A stretch of 28,310 bases of DNA from Bacillota bacterium (GCA_012512055.1 JAAZEW010000254.1:1-28310), one strand, 5' to 3'. Positions 15,012-25,758 are shown, numbered from the stretch's first letter. Numbers and translations are program-made. The notes: generated from the letters alone by a model not told the origin.

Positions 15012-16274
15012 ATGATAATGGAACCCCGGCTGTCTATGCTTGATCTCATAACATGTTTGTCAAATGTAATTGACCTTATTAGCCCGACAGTCGTCAACCA
15101 CCATTCACACGTAGCCTACATCTCTCTTAAGCTGGGAGAAGAATTGGGGTTACCCCAACCTAAACAAGCTCAACTTGCGATTTCGGGATTACTCCACGAT
15201 ATTGGCGCTTTATCCCTCAAGGAACGCCTGGAATCTTTGAAATTTGATTTCACTGATTCCCAGAGGCACGCCGAAAGAGGGTACTATTATCTAAAGGTAT
15301 TTGACCCCCTCGCACATGTAGCTGAACACATTAGGCATCATCACACGCCATGGAACTACGGAGAAGGCTTAACAAGTAATGACGAAGCAATCCCCTTCTC
15401 CAGTCATATCCTGAATTTGGCTGACCGTGTTGCAGTCCTAATAAAGCATGATAAGCCTATTCTCAGTCAGGTTGAGGATATTCGAAAAAAGATTGAAGAC
15501 CGCTCAGGAAGCCTATTTGTTCCTGAGATAGTAAGCGCGTTCTGTGATCTTAGCGCCAGGGAATACTTTTGGTTTGATCTGGCTTCTCCGGCTACTTCAA
15601 TAGCTATGGTTGTATCTGAAACCTTGTCGCCTCAAAGCGTTGAGCTCTCTATGACAGAGCTCATTGGTTTAGGCAACTTGATCCGCCGTGTTATTGACTT
15701 TCGTGCTCCGTTTACAGCCAGCCATTCCCTCAGAGTAGCTTCTGTTGCCGAGGCTCTGGCCGGAATCGCAAGGTTTTCAAAACGGGAGCAAAACATGATC
15801 GAAGTTGCCGGATACATCCATGACCTTGGAAAGCTGGCAGTGCCCGGTGAAATCCTAAGAAAGCCCGGGAAGCTGAATGAATCTGAGTTTAGTGTTGTGA
15901 AAAGCCATACATTCCACAGTTATCGGGCCTTGGAGCCGTTATATGAGCTTCACACGGTCAATCAATGGGCATCATTTCATCATGAACGTATGGACGGAAA
16001 AGGCTATCCTTTTAGACACAAAGGAGCTGACCTGCCCCTTGGTTCTCGCATTATGAGCGTGGCAGACGTGTTTTCGGCTCTTACGGAAGACCGTCCTTAT
16101 CGCACAAGCATGCAATGTGAAGATGCACTGCAAATTGTGCAAAACATGGCCAGGAAGGGGGGTTTAGACCCAGATATTGTCAGTATGCTTGCGCAGAATG
16201 CAGAAGAGATTTATGACATTTGCATGACTACAGGTGTATCTTCTATAGAAGATTATAAGCGCGTGACTACTTGA
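15012..16274 (+). CDS. Tandem HD-domain protein with C-terminal HD-GYP (likely cyclic-di-GMP phosphodiesterase)
   Basis: The protein has 420 residues and two HD modules. The N-terminal one (about 25-145) has HHSH (30-33), HDIG (62-65) and HHHTPWNYGEG (109-119), but lacks the full GYP motif. The C-terminal one (about 225-400) is a complete HD-GYP domain: HDLGK (270-274), HHERMDGKGYP (323-333), and ADVFSALTEDRPYR (351-364). Such domains hydrolyse cyclic di-GMP, or cyclic GMP-AMP in a few species. There is no receiver, PAS or membrane segment, so the protein is cytoplasmic and its input signal may come through the first HD module. GGAGG (14996-15000) is 11 nt before the ATG. The small membrane-protein gene follows 88 bp downstream and may be cotranscribed. 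Confidence 0.88.
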   Translation: MIMEPRLSMLDLITCLSNVIDLISPTVVNHHSHVAYISLKLGEELGLPQPKQAQLAISGLLHDIGALSLKERLESLKFDFTDSQRHAERGYYYLKVFDPLAHVAEHIRHHHTPWNYGEGLTSNDEAIPFSSHILNLADRVAVLIKHDKPILSQVEDIRKKIEDRSGSLFVPEIVSAFCDLSAREYFWFDLASPATSIAMVVSETLSPQSVELSMTELIGLGNLIRRVIDFRAPFTASHSLRVASVAEALAGIARFSKREQNMIEVAGYIHDLGKLAVPGEILRKPGKLNESEFSVVKSHTFHSYRALEPLYELHTVNQWASFHHERMDGKGYPFRHKGADLPLGSRIMSVADVFSALTEDRPYRTSMQCEDALQIVQNMARKGGLDPDIVSMLAQNAEEIYDICMTTGVSSIEDYKRVTT

Positions 16275-16321
16275 GCAGGCAATACACCTCGAGTACTCCT
16301 TGACTATTATACGCATTATCG

Positions 16322-16359
16322 ATTACCTCCTGGCAGATACTAATTGCCGAGGAGGTGAT
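16322..16359 (+). promoter_or_regulatory. Hairpin enclosing the Shine-Dalgarno of the downstream membrane-protein gene
   Basis: Positions 16322-16335 (containing TTACCTCCT) pair with 16345-16359 (containing AGGAGGTGA) in a 14-bp stem with one bulged G, one G-U pair and a 9-nt loop. The AGGAGGTGA is the ribosome binding site for GTG at 16363, so the folded messenger would hide it. This suggests control of translation by temperature, a ligand, an RNA or an unfolding ribosome. The pairing is seen directly; regulation is inferred. Confidence 0.65.
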
Positions 16360-16362
16360 TTT

Positions 16363-16923
16363 GTGGACGATCAGATGTCCCCAAATGACCGGTCAGGCGA
16401 TGTAGATGTAGGCGGCAGTCTAGGAGATCGTGACCGAAACGGAAGAACCAGAGGCGGACGAGTTAACACCAGCGCATGGCTGATTGGGGCGCTACTCGTG
16501 GTAGTCGCGGTATTTGCAGGGCTTCGCTTCGCCAGAGTCCCGGCGCCACCGACTCCTGCCCCAACTAGGCCGGCGCCGACAGTTCCTGCTCCCAGTCCTA
16601 CTCCCACGCCCACAACTCCCGCGCCGACCACTGCAGATCTCGACCGCAGCATAACAAAAGTCGAGGATGCTGTAACGAGGAAGGACTGGAGCGCTGCAAC
16701 CAGAGAGCTATCGGTGCTTCGCACTGCCTGGGAGGGCCTTCGTGCCCGGGTAACCAGCCAAAACACAACGAAAGACACCTCGATGTTTGAAGCATCCATG
16801 AAGAAACTCGAAGAAAACATCAGGCAAAAGGACGAAACCGGCGCAAAGAACGATATCAAGGAACTCAGAACCATCGCCAAGAACTTCAAGTTAGCTCCGA
16901 CCGGCGGTCCGACTTCCGGCTGA
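16363..16923 (+). CDS. Small single-pass membrane protein with Pro/Thr-rich linker and helical domain
   Basis: The protein has 186 residues: a polar, charged N-terminus (1-36), one membrane span (about 37-57; WLIGALLVVVAVFAGL), a low-complexity Pro/Thr/Ala linker (about 59-90), then a helical domain (91-175) with two similar halves (SITKVEDAVTRKDWSAATREL and MKKLEENIRQKDETGAKNDIKEL). The repeat of helix-hairpin units resembles DUF4363-type extracytoplasmic domains, but I cannot assign a family. By the positive-inside trend (RTRGGR before the span) the C-terminal domain should be outside. The start is GTG at 16363 because a near-perfect AGGAGGTGA lies 5-7 nt upstream; the frame is open further upstream but without support. 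It lies downstream of the HD-GYP gene and is followed by a terminator. Function unknown. Confidence 0.7.
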   Translation: MDDQMSPNDRSGDVDVGGSLGDRDRNGRTRGGRVNTSAWLIGALLVVVAVFAGLRFARVPAPPTPAPTRPAPTVPAPSPTPTPTTPAPTTADLDRSITKVEDAVTRKDWSAATRELSVLRTAWEGLRARVTSQNTTKDTSMFEASMKKLEENIRQKDETGAKNDIKELRTIAKNFKLAPTGGPTSG

Positions 16924-16935
16924 AGAAACATACAA

Positions 16936-16957
16936 AGGGGGAAGAACGCTTCCCCCT
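16936..16957. terminator. Bidirectional terminator-like hairpin
   Basis: A perfect 9-bp stem AGGGGGAAG/CTTCCCCCT with loop AACG lies between the convergent membrane-protein gene (stop 16923) and rtcB (stop 16965). On the minus strand the stem is followed by TTTGTATGTTT and on the plus strand by a weaker GCTTTACTT. It probably ends both transcripts. Confidence 0.75.
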
Positions 16958-16964
16958 GCTTTAC

Positions 16965-18422
16965 TTATCCCTTGATTACACCGACAGGCCGCATACGCGC
17001 AACTCTAAGAGAAATGCCTGCTTCGTGACAAACCCGCACTACCTGGTTGACATCTTTATAGGCTTCCGGCGCCTCTTCAGCCAACACTCCGCGGGTGGCA
17101 GCCTTAACAATGATCCCTCTATCCCTTAGCTCAGACTGCATGGCTGTTCCGCTCACAGCTTTCTTAGCTGCAGTCCTACTGAGGAGTCTCCCGGCTCCAT
17201 GACATGTGGAACCAAATGTCTCGCGTAGTGCCTTTTCTGTCCCGACAAGAAGATACGAGGCTCTGCCCATATCTCCCGGAACCAACACCGGTTGGCCGAT
17301 GTCATTGTATTTCTCTGGAATGTCCGGGTGCTCAGGAGGAAACGCTCTGGTGGCGCCTTTTCTATGCACACAAACACGAATGGTTTTCCCCTCTACCGTG
17401 TGCTCTTCGATTTTGGCTATGTTGTGAGCTACATCGTAGATGAGTTCCAAACCGAGATCCCGGGGTTGTCGTCGGAATACCTTCCCAAAAGCCTGGCGCG
17501 TCCAATGCATGATCACTTGCCTGTTAGCCCAGGCATAATTGGCTGCTGCAGCCATAGCTGCAAAGTAATCTTGTCCTTCCTGGGAGGCAAAAGGAGCACA
17601 AGCTAATTGCCTATCAGGAATATCAATGTTGTATTTTCTAACTGCGCGCTCCATCACTCTTAAGTAGTCCGTGCACACCTGATGGCCTAATCCTCTCGAA
17701 CCCGAATGGATCATGACTACGACTTGGCCTTTGAACAGCCCAAGCGTATCCGCAACATTTTCCGAGAATATCTCTTCGATAACCTGAATTTCGAGGAAGT
17801 GATTGCCTGAGCCCAGTGTCCCCAGTTGCGGCAAGCCTCGCTTACAAGCTCTATCGCTGACTTTATCCGCCCTGGCTTCTTTCATACAACCTCGTTCCTC
17901 AGTCATGTCCAGATCCTCTTGCCAACCATAGCCTTTCTCTACGGCCCAGCCGGCGCCCTTCTCCAGGACTTCTACGATTTCATCCCTTTTGAGTTTGACA
18001 GCGCCTTCCGAGCCCACTCCTGATGGAATATCCCTAAAAAGCTGATTTACCAGTCGCTCGAGCTGAGGGCGCACCTCTTCTTCCCGGAGGTCTGTTCTAA
18101 GGAGTCTGACTCCGCAATTAATGTCAAAGCCTACCCCTCCCGGAGATATCACACCGTCATCAAGGCGGGTCGCGCCCACACCACCTATAGAAAAGCCATA
18201 TCCCCAGTGAATATCCGGCATGGCGAGAGATGCGCCCACTATTCCGGGAAGATGTGCAGCGTTTGCCACTTGTTCAGGAGCTTGATCCTCACGCATGACG
18301 TCAAGATCATCCTCGTCCACGTAGATCAATCCCGGCACCCTCATACCGGGTTTATACGTTTCGGGAATCCTCCATCTGAACCGGTCTACTCTCTCAAGAG
18401 GGCCTCTCCATCTATCGCTCAT
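16965..18422 (-). CDS. rtcB: RtcB RNA-splicing ligase (3'-phosphate / 5'-OH RNA ligase)
   Basis: The protein has 485 residues, the usual RtcB length. Metal and GTP-site motifs are intact: [10 protein letters not shown] with Cys103, [10 protein letters not shown] (204-213), [10 protein letters not shown] (239-248) and [10 protein letters not shown], in which His408 is the residue that becomes guanylylated. RtcB joins 2',3'-cyclic phosphate or 3'-phosphate ends to 5'-hydroxyl ends with GTP and Mn2+, acting in tRNA or rRNA repair in bacteria. Its activator archease is encoded 126 bp upstream in the same direction. The ATG at 18422 follows AGGGGGTG at about 9 nt. No RtcA or RtcR gene is present in the window. 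Confidence 0.95.
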   Translation of the reverse strand: MSDRWRGPLERVDRFRWRIPETYKPGMRVPGLIYVDEDDLDVMREDQAPEQVANAAHLPGIVGASLAMPDIHWGYGFSIGGVGATRLDDGVISPGGVGFDINCGVRLLRTDLREEEVRPQLERLVNQLFRDIPSGVGSEGAVKLKRDEIVEVLEKGAGWAVEKGYGWQEDLDMTEERGCMKEARADKVSDRACKRGLPQLGTLGSGNHFLEIQVIEEIFSENVADTLGLFKGQVVVMIHSGSRGLGHQVCTDYLRVMERAVRKYNIDIPDRQLACAPFASQEGQDYFAAMAAAANYAWANRQVIMHWTRQAFGKVFRRQPRDLGLELIYDVAHNIAKIEEHTVEGKTIRVCVHRKGATRAFPPEHPDIPEKYNDIGQPVLVPGDMGRASYLLVGTEKALRETFGSTCHGAGRLLSRTAAKKAVSGTAMQSELRDRGIIVKAATRGVLAEEAPEAYKDVNQVVRVCHEAGISLRVARMRPVGVIKG

Positions 18423-18548
18423 AAGTATGACACCCCCTAATGTCAGTCAGGCGTGAAAAGCCGGCAAGGCGCTCTATTGGCATACTCACTGAATGAAAGG
18501 TTGGTTACAGAAGCAGAAGCAGGAATAAGCTTTGGATCTTTAGTTTCT
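18423..18548. other. Spacer between archease and rtcB
   Basis: These 126 bp hold the rtcB ribosome binding site (AGGGGGTG on the minus strand) but no convincing promoter, terminator or small gene. rtcB is therefore probably read from the gyrA/archease transcript, although a separate weak promoter cannot be excluded. Confidence 0.4.
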
Positions 18549-19028
18549 CTATATGTCCAGTATCACTTGTGCATACCATTCGGCCTCATGATCTCGGCCC
18601 CGTCCCGGCCCATCGAGACGTTCCACCTTGAGCATATGGTAGGTGACGCCTTTAATCTCCAGAACCAGTTCATGTATTTCAGGTCGGAACTCCTCTCCGC
18701 TGATTACCGCAGATACGGAATACCCGTAGGAATCAGCGGAGGAATTCCTAGGCTTTTGAATTCTTATACTTTGAACGGCGCCCGGCAAGAAACCCTCTGA
18801 GTAAACCTGAAACAACAGCTCTGATAACCATGCCACCAGAAGACTCTCCGGATCATGGCCTTCAACTTCTATGCGTCTCTCTTCCACACACGAAACATGA
18901 GAGTCAGAAGATAGGACAAGCCGGATCATCCCTATGGCCATGGAAGCGAAGAGCTCCTCAGGAGTCTCACCGAATCCACGAAGGCCTACATCCGCCGTGT
19001 GTTCAAAGATCTCGTATCTAGGCTCCAT
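18549..19028 (-). CDS. Archease (RtcB-activating protein)
   Basis: The protein has about 159 residues, with the archease N-terminal signature YEIFEHTADVGLRGFGETPEELF and the C-terminal VKGVTYHMLKVE-type strand (here EIKGVTYHMLKVERLDG), including the acidic residues that bind the activating metal. Archease speeds the guanylylation step of RtcB and allows multiple turnover. I chose the ATG at 19028, 7 nt after the gyrA stop codon, with AAGG upstream inside the end of gyrA. A GTG at 19043 overlapping gyrA would add five residues but has a weaker site. The close link to gyrA implies cotranscription with the gyrase genes. Confidence 0.9.
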   Translation of the reverse strand: MEPRYEIFEHTADVGLRGFGETPEELFASMAIGMIRLVLSSDSHVSCVEERRIEVEGHDPESLLVAWLSELLFQVYSEGFLPGAVQSIRIQKPRNSSADSYGYSVSAVISGEEFRPEIHELVLEIKGVTYHMLKVERLDGPGRGRDHEAEWYAQVILDI

Positions 19029-19035
19029 ACCGACC

Positions 19036-21474
19036 TTACCCACCGTTTCTCGTCACAACCTGTGCTATGGAAACGACTTGGTCTCCCGGCTCAAGCCGCA
19101 TCACTCGAACACCCTGTGCCGCCCTGCCTTGTTGAGGAATATCAGCCACGTCCATTCTGATGATAATCCCCTCGGCAGAGATACACATAAGCTCATCATC
19201 GCCATCGAGGACTTTAACCGCAACTGCCAGACCGCTTTTGTCTGTGAGCTTAATGGTTCTGACGCCTCTCCCGGCCCGGGAAGAATAGGTGCGGTATTGA
19301 TCCAAAGGCGTCCTCTTTCCGAAACCATTCTCAGTCACAACGAGGAAGTCACGATCTTCTTTGACCACATCCATGCCTATGACCGTATCTCCCTTTGCAA
19401 GGCGAATCCCTATAACCCCTCTGGTATTGCGACCCATTGACCGAACGTCTTTCTCGTTAAACTTAAGAGCCCAACCTTGGGCTGTCGCAATTATTACCTC
19501 TTGATTTCCTGTAGTTGGTTTCACACTGACAAGATTGTCTTCCGGATCGAGGCGAATTGCTATAAGCCCGCCTTTCCTCTTGGTATCGAAATCAGGCAGA
19601 GCCGTTTTCTTTACCACTCCGTACCTGGTAGCCATGAGAAGGTATCTATCAGGTGCAAATGTCCGGATGGGTATCACTGCCCTGATGGTTTCGTCAGGCA
19701 TTAGGGGTATCAGGTTCACGATTGCAGTACCTCTGGCTTGACGGCTTGCTTCAGGAACCTCATAGGCTTTTAGCGAATACACTCTTCCTTTATCTGTAAA
19801 GAAAAGGATGTAGTTGAGGGTTGTCGCTATAAATAAGTGCTCAACAAAGTCCTCTTCTTTTGTGTTCATGCCGGTAATGCCTCGGCCGCCGCGCCTTTGA
19901 CTTCTGTAGGTATTCAAAGGCAGCCTTTTGATATACCCCTGGTGAGTCAGGGTCACCGCAATATCTTCTTCAGCTATCAAGTCTTCAACGTCGAATTTCG
20001 AACTCCCGACAGTAATCTTTGTCCTTCTGGCGTCAGCGAACTCTTCTTTGATTTCCAGTAATTCGTCTTTGATGATGCGAAGCACTTTTCGCTCATCAGC
20101 AAGAATGCCTTTGAGTTTTCTTATTAGCTTCACAACGTCTCTGAGTTCGTCTTCGACTTTCTTTCGCTCGAGGCCGGTCAGTCTCTGAAGCCTCATATCG
20201 AGAATAGCCTGGGCTTGTTTTTGCGAAAGGTTGAAAGTCTTCATCAAGCCTTCTCTGGCAATATCCGGTGTTCGGGATGCACGAATCAGATTAATGACCG
20301 CATCCAAGTTATCTAAGGCTATCTTAAGGCCTTCAAGGATATGAGCTCTCTCCTCAGCCTTGTTGAGATCGAATCTTGTTCGTCTTACTACAACCTCTTC
20401 TTGGTATTTGATGTAGTAGTGAATCATGCTCTTGAGGTCAAGGATTTTAGGCTCTCCGTTAACGACAACTAACATAATAACTCCGAAGGTCCACTGCATC
20501 TGAGTGTGCCTGTAGAGTTGATTCAGTATGATATGAGGGTTTGCATCTCGCCTGATATCAACGACGATTCGCATCCCTTCCCTGTCGCTTTCGTCCCTAA
20601 GGTCGGTAATGCCGTCGATCTTCTTATCACGGACCAATTCCGCGATATTCTCAATTAGCCTCGATTTGTTCACTTGATACGGAATCTCCGAAACTACAAT
20701 GCGGTTCCTTCCTCCGGTAAGCGTTTCGATCTGAGCGCGGGCTCGCATTCGGACAGAACCTCTGCCTGTGGTATATGCATCCCGTATCCCTTCCCTTCCC
20801 ACGATCAGCGCGCCGGTTGGGAAGTCAGGCCCCTTTATGACAGCCATCAAATCCTCCACCGTGGCGTCAGGGTTGTCTATAAGCATAATAGTCCCGTCAA
20901 TGACTTCCCCTAGGTTGTGAGGAGGGATGTTCGTGGCCATTCCTACAGCGATCCCTGAAGACCCATTTACAAGGAGGTTTGGGAAACGGCAAGGGAGCAC
21001 TTCAGGCTCTTTCAATGATTCATCGAAGTTAGGCGTGAAATCTACTGTGTCTTTATCTATGTCAGCCAGGAGGTTACGGGATATCTTAGCCATTCGAGCT
21101 TCGGTGTACCTCATTGCAGCAGGGGGATCCCCGTCAATTGAGCCAAAGTTCCCGTGTCCGTCTATTAGGATGTATCTTTGTGAAAAGTCCTGAGCCATCC
21201 TCACAAGTGCGTCATAGATGGCGGCGTCCCCGTGGGGGTGGTATTTGCCCATAACCTCTCCTACAATTGTAGCGGACTTGCGGTGTGGTTTCTCTGAAGT
21301 AAGGCCTATCTCATTCATGGCATAAAGAATACGCCTGTGGATAGGCTTTAAGCCATCACGAACATCAGGAAGGGCTCTCCCTACTATTACGCTCATGGAA
21401 TACAACATGTACGAGTGTTTCATCTCGTCTTCCAGGTTTACTGGGATTACTTTGCCGTCAGTGAATTCAAGCAA
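19036..21474 (-). CDS. gyrA: DNA gyrase subunit A
   Basis: This 812-residue type IIA topoisomerase subunit has the winged-helix/tower domain with the active-site Tyr123 ([10 protein letters not shown]), a coiled-coil region (about 370-490), the GyrA box QRRGGRG (526-532) and the C-terminal six-bladed DNA-wrapping domain. The GyrA box marks it as gyrase rather than topoisomerase IV. The quinolone-determining region reads [17 protein letters not shown], with Ala84 where E. coli has Ser83; the Asp equivalent to Asp87 is kept. Together with GyrB it introduces negative supercoils using ATP. The start is TTG at 21474 with AAGGAGG 10 nt upstream. It begins 23 bp after gyrB, so the two form an operon. 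Confidence 0.97.
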   Translation of the reverse strand: MLEFTDGKVIPVNLEDEMKHSYMLYSMSVIVGRALPDVRDGLKPIHRRILYAMNEIGLTSEKPHRKSATIVGEVMGKYHPHGDAAIYDALVRMAQDFSQRYILIDGHGNFGSIDGDPPAAMRYTEARMAKISRNLLADIDKDTVDFTPNFDESLKEPEVLPCRFPNLLVNGSSGIAVGMATNIPPHNLGEVIDGTIMLIDNPDATVEDLMAVIKGPDFPTGALIVGREGIRDAYTTGRGSVRMRARAQIETLTGGRNRIVVSEIPYQVNKSRLIENIAELVRDKKIDGITDLRDESDREGMRIVVDIRRDANPHIILNQLYRHTQMQWTFGVIMLVVVNGEPKILDLKSMIHYYIKYQEEVVVRRTRFDLNKAEERAHILEGLKIALDNLDAVINLIRASRTPDIAREGLMKTFNLSQKQAQAILDMRLQRLTGLERKKVEDELRDVVKLIRKLKGILADERKVLRIIKDELLEIKEEFADARRTKITVGSSKFDVEDLIAEEDIAVTLTHQGYIKRLPLNTYRSQRRGGRGITGMNTKEEDFVEHLFIATTLNYILFFTDKGRVYSLKAYEVPEASRQARGTAIVNLIPLMPDETIRAVIPIRTFAPDRYLLMATRYGVVKKTALPDFDTKRKGGLIAIRLDPEDNLVSVKPTTGNQEVIIATAQGWALKFNEKDVRSMGRNTRGVIGIRLAKGDTVIGMDVVKEDRDFLVVTENGFGKRTPLDQYRTYSSRAGRGVRTIKLTDKSGLAVAVKVLDGDDELMCISAEGIIIRMDVADIPQQGRAAQGVRVMRLEPGDQVVSIAQVVTRNGG

Positions 21475-21497
21475 AGGCTATGACCTCCTTAAAGGTC

Positions 21498-23567
<2,070 letters not shown>

Positions 23568-23609
23568 TCAGTTAGTCAATCAGACACGGGCCTTTGTTCA
23601 GACTGGTAA

Positions 23610-23636
23610 GAACCGTGATGGAGTCCACCACGGTTC
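23610..23636. promoter_or_regulatory. 27-bp near-perfect palindrome in the gyrB leader
   Basis: GAACCGTG (23610-23617) pairs with CACGGTTC (23629-23636), and the inner part TGGA-G-TCCA is also self-complementary. Over 27 bp only one symmetric pair fails, apart from the centre. It lies about 20-46 nt after the inferred gyrB transcription start, on the leader. There is no U tract, so it is more likely a protein-binding operator or a 5' stem-loop stabilising the message than a terminator. Confidence 0.6.
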
Positions 23637-23662
23637 CTCAGCCAACTGCTTCTCTATTAAGA

Positions 23663-23690
23663 ATTATAGCAAACATAGGTTCGTAGTCAA
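23663..23690 (-). promoter_or_regulatory. gyrB (gyrBA) promoter
   Basis: The minus strand has TTGACT (23685-23690), a 16-bp spacer and a perfect TATAAT (23663-23668), preceded by TGC as an extended -10. The inferred start is near 23656. The rest of the 345-bp remB-gyrB gap (23472-23816) holds the leader palindrome and, at 23773-23786, a small CGTGA/TCACG hairpin followed by TTTATGG that may be a weak terminator for remB. Confidence 0.75.
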
Positions 23691-23816
23691 CCCTGCGTCC
23701 TGGTGATATCTGTGACCTCGGGGACATCCTAAAGGCCTACGAATTGTCCGCGTCTCGTAGTATTTCCATAAACGTGACTCTTCACGAATCAATGTTATTA
23801 TACTTGAGAATCTGTG

Positions 23817-24116
23817 TCAACGGTACGGCTCATCTGACCTGCCGGCGTCTTTTGGGACCGGAGAAGGGAGCTTTCGGCAACCTGCGTTGCAGCGCCTCCT
23901 CAGAGTTGAAACCGATATGGGAGACAAATAGACAGAGTACGGAGTTATGACAACAGATTTAGGTTTGCTCATATCCACTGGCGTTACCTTGCCCAGACTT
24001 CTCTGGAAGTTGAGAAACTCCATATTCAGTTTGGATCTATCCATGGCTTCCATGGACATGATAGCTATGATATCTTCATCAAATATGCTGATCTGAGCTC
24101 CTAAGTGAACAAACAC
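23817..24116 (-). CDS. remB: RemB-type extracellular matrix regulator (DUF370)
   Basis: This 99-residue protein starts FVHLGAQISIFDEDIIAIMSME and contains KSVVITPYSVYLSPISVSTLRRR. These match the DUF370/RemB (YaaB) family found between recF and gyrB in Bacillota. In B. subtilis RemA and RemB promote biofilm matrix gene expression as DNA-binding or DNA-organising proteins. The start is GTG at 24116, with AAGGGG 9 nt upstream and only 5 bp after the DUF721 stop. A TTG start at 24125 would spoil the typical N-terminus. The last 20-25 residues (rich in Pro, Arg and Lys) extend beyond the conserved domain. Confidence 0.82.
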   Translation of the reverse strand: MFVHLGAQISIFDEDIIAIMSMEAMDRSKLNMEFLNFQRSLGKVTPVDMSKPKSVVITPYSVYLSPISVSTLRRRCNAGCRKLPSPVPKDAGRSDEPYR

Positions 24117-24121
24117 GAATA

Positions 24122-24619
24122 TCAACCCCTTGAAGCTCTACTGCGTGACTTGCGAGTCTCTTGCGCTGTAATGGCAAATCTCACAAAAACCTCTTGTATT
24201 GCAGGATCCTTAATGTCTAGGGCTAATTCCCTTATCCTTGCGATTTCACTGCCTGGGAGAGCTTGTTTCTGAAGAATACGGTCCGCGTCTGTCTCTCCCT
24301 TACCGTGTTTTGCTTTGTGCTCTTGAAAGCTCCTTCCTGTGGCACGGAATCTTATGTCCTTTATGGTTCCCCTACCCAAACGTCGATTAAGTCTCTTTAT
24401 GATATCCCTTTTCAGCAATGACAGCTCTTGTGCCCAGACAGAGTTCTTCACCTCAATAAATAGTATCCCGTCTTTGCAGACAACTGCACTGGAGACCTTG
24501 GCAGCAGCAGGGCCTACTATTTCCTCCCACATGAACACAGCCTGGGAGCGTCTTACTTTCCTCACTATCCCAAATCTACGTAAGCTACTTTCAATAGCTA
24601 CGTTAATTCGGACTGTCAT
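24122..24619 (-). CDS. DUF721 / DciA-like protein
   Basis: The protein has 165 residues. The N-terminal DUF721 domain (about 8-95) has the VFMWEEIVGPAAAKVSSAVVCKDGILFIEVKNSVWAQELSLLK stretch in parts typical of the family (W-x-x-I-V-G, then S-x-W-A-x-x-L). A charged, flexible C-terminal tail follows. In bacteria lacking DnaC or DnaI, DciA helps load the DnaB helicase; in Bacillota the role of DUF721 proteins beside recF is less certain. The ATG at 24619 overlaps the recF stop (ATGA) with GGAGG upstream, so translation is coupled to recF. Confidence 0.8.
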   Translation of the reverse strand: MTVRINVAIESSLRRFGIVRKVRRSQAVFMWEEIVGPAAAKVSSAVVCKDGILFIEVKNSVWAQELSLLKRDIIKRLNRRLGRGTIKDIRFRATGRSFQEHKAKHGKGETDADRILQKQALPGSEIARIRELALDIKDPAIQEVFVRFAITAQETRKSRSRASRG

Positions 24620-25758
24620 TCATTGACCTCCTGGACAGAGCCGGATTGTACTCTGAATACCTTCCCAGGTTTCGAAAGCTCATCAAGAGCCTTTTCATCC
24701 GTCGTAGTGATAACAGTCTGAATTCCCCTGTCAATATACTTCCAGAGATGGGCTCTCTTAGACGGATCCAGTTCGCTTGACACATCATCTAAGAGGAGAA
24801 TAGCGTCTTCTCCCATCTCATTCTTGACAAAGTCAAGCTCTGCTAGACGAAGAGCCAGCACTGCCGCTCTTTGCTGGCCTTGCGAACTGAAAGCCCGCAT
24901 GTCAACACCGTCAAGAGTGAACATCATATCATCTCTATGAGGGCCTGCCAGAGTGACTCCTCGCATGAGTTCGGCTTGTCTTAGTCTCAGGAGCTCTCTG
25001 TGAAACAAGGCTGACCATGCGTCAACTGTTCCCTGCTGATCATCAGGACAGGATGGCACAACATCAAACGACGGCCGGTACGTGAGTTCAAGAAGGCCGG
25101 AAGAGGAAATCTCTCTGTAAGCAGTCTGTGCCAAGCGGGAAAGGTCCTCTATAACCCCGGCCCTCTTAACCATTACCCTAACGCCGACAGAAACCAGTTG
25201 TTCATCCCAAACGTCCAACGCTGCTTTGCCGTGCATGGAGCTTACTAAATGGCGTGAATCCTTCAGAAATGTATTGCGTTGTGTCAGGATTCTTCTGTAC
25301 TTGGCCAGATCCTTACGGTACCGTTCGTAGACTGCGGATATTTCCAAATCCAGGAACTTCCTTCGCTCAACCGGTCCTCCCTTAATAATTCTGAGATCGT
25401 CCGGGCCGAATATTACAACATTTGCAGCGCCTATGTACTCAATACCCGTATCCTGATGAACCCCGTTTAGGCGAATTCTTTTTCCTCTTTCTTGACTGCA
25501 TGCGACTTCCACAAGGAGTTCTCCGTTCTTGCGGAGAAACCGCGAAGCCGTATAGAAGGTTGACTCTCCCCACTTAATAAGATCCGTATCGCGGGACGTT
25601 CTATATGACTTTCCGATACAACATAGGTAGATAGCTTCTATTATGTTTGTCTTTCCCTGTCCGTTATTACCCAGCAAGACATTTTTCCCGGGAAATAACT
25701 CAATATCAAGGGAGGCATAATTCCGAAAATTCCTCAGCCTCAACCTCTCAAGGAGCAT
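24616..25758 (-). CDS. recF: DNA replication and repair protein RecF
   Basis: This 380-residue ABC-type SMC-like ATPase has RLRNFRNYASLDIEL at the start, Walker A GNNGQGKT (30-37), the signature SSQGQQRAAVLALRLAE, and Walker B AILLLDDVSSELD. RecF with RecO and RecR loads RecA on gapped DNA. The chosen ATG at 25758 has GGGGGAC about 10 nt upstream and overlaps the end of yaaA by 11 bp; a TTG at 25776 would add six residues. Position between yaaA and remB/gyrB is the standard Bacillota order. Confidence 0.95.
   Translation of the reverse strand: MLLERLRLRNFRNYASLDIELFPGKNVLLGNNGQGKTNIIEAIYLCCIGKSYRTSRDTDLIKWGESTFYTASRFLRKNGELLVEVACSQERGKRIRLNGVHQDTGIEYIGAANVVIFGPDDLRIIKGGPVERRKFLDLEISAVYERYRKDLAKYRRILTQRNTFLKDSRHLVSSMHGKAALDVWDEQLVSVGVRVMVKRAGVIEDLSRLAQTAYREISSSGLLELTYRPSFDVVPSCPDDQQGTVDAWSALFHRELLRLRQAELMRGVTLAGPHRDDMMFTLDGVDMRAFSSQGQQRAAVLALRLAELDFVKNEMGEDAILLLDDVSSELDPSKRAHLWKYIDRGIQTVITTTDEKALDELSKPGKVFRVQSGSVQEVNE

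Noticed and set aside
16275..16362. Cyclic-di-GMP riboswitch before the small membrane-protein gene
   Set aside because: The HD-GYP neighbour made this attractive, but the 88-nt gap lacks the conserved GEMM core and tetraloop-receptor sequences; only the Shine-Dalgarno hairpin is seen.
16371..16931. Long minus-strand frame (186 codons) opposite the small membrane-protein gene
   Set aside because: It is the mirror of a proline/threonine-rich coding sequence; it has no ribosome binding site and gives a low-complexity V/G/A/S product. The plus-strand gene has a strong Shine-Dalgarno and a sensible domain layout.
23797..23820. TTGACA and TATAAT on the minus strand at the end of remB
   Set aside because: The spacing is only 12 bp, too short for a sigma-A promoter. 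The promoter at 23663-23690 is much better placed for gyrB.
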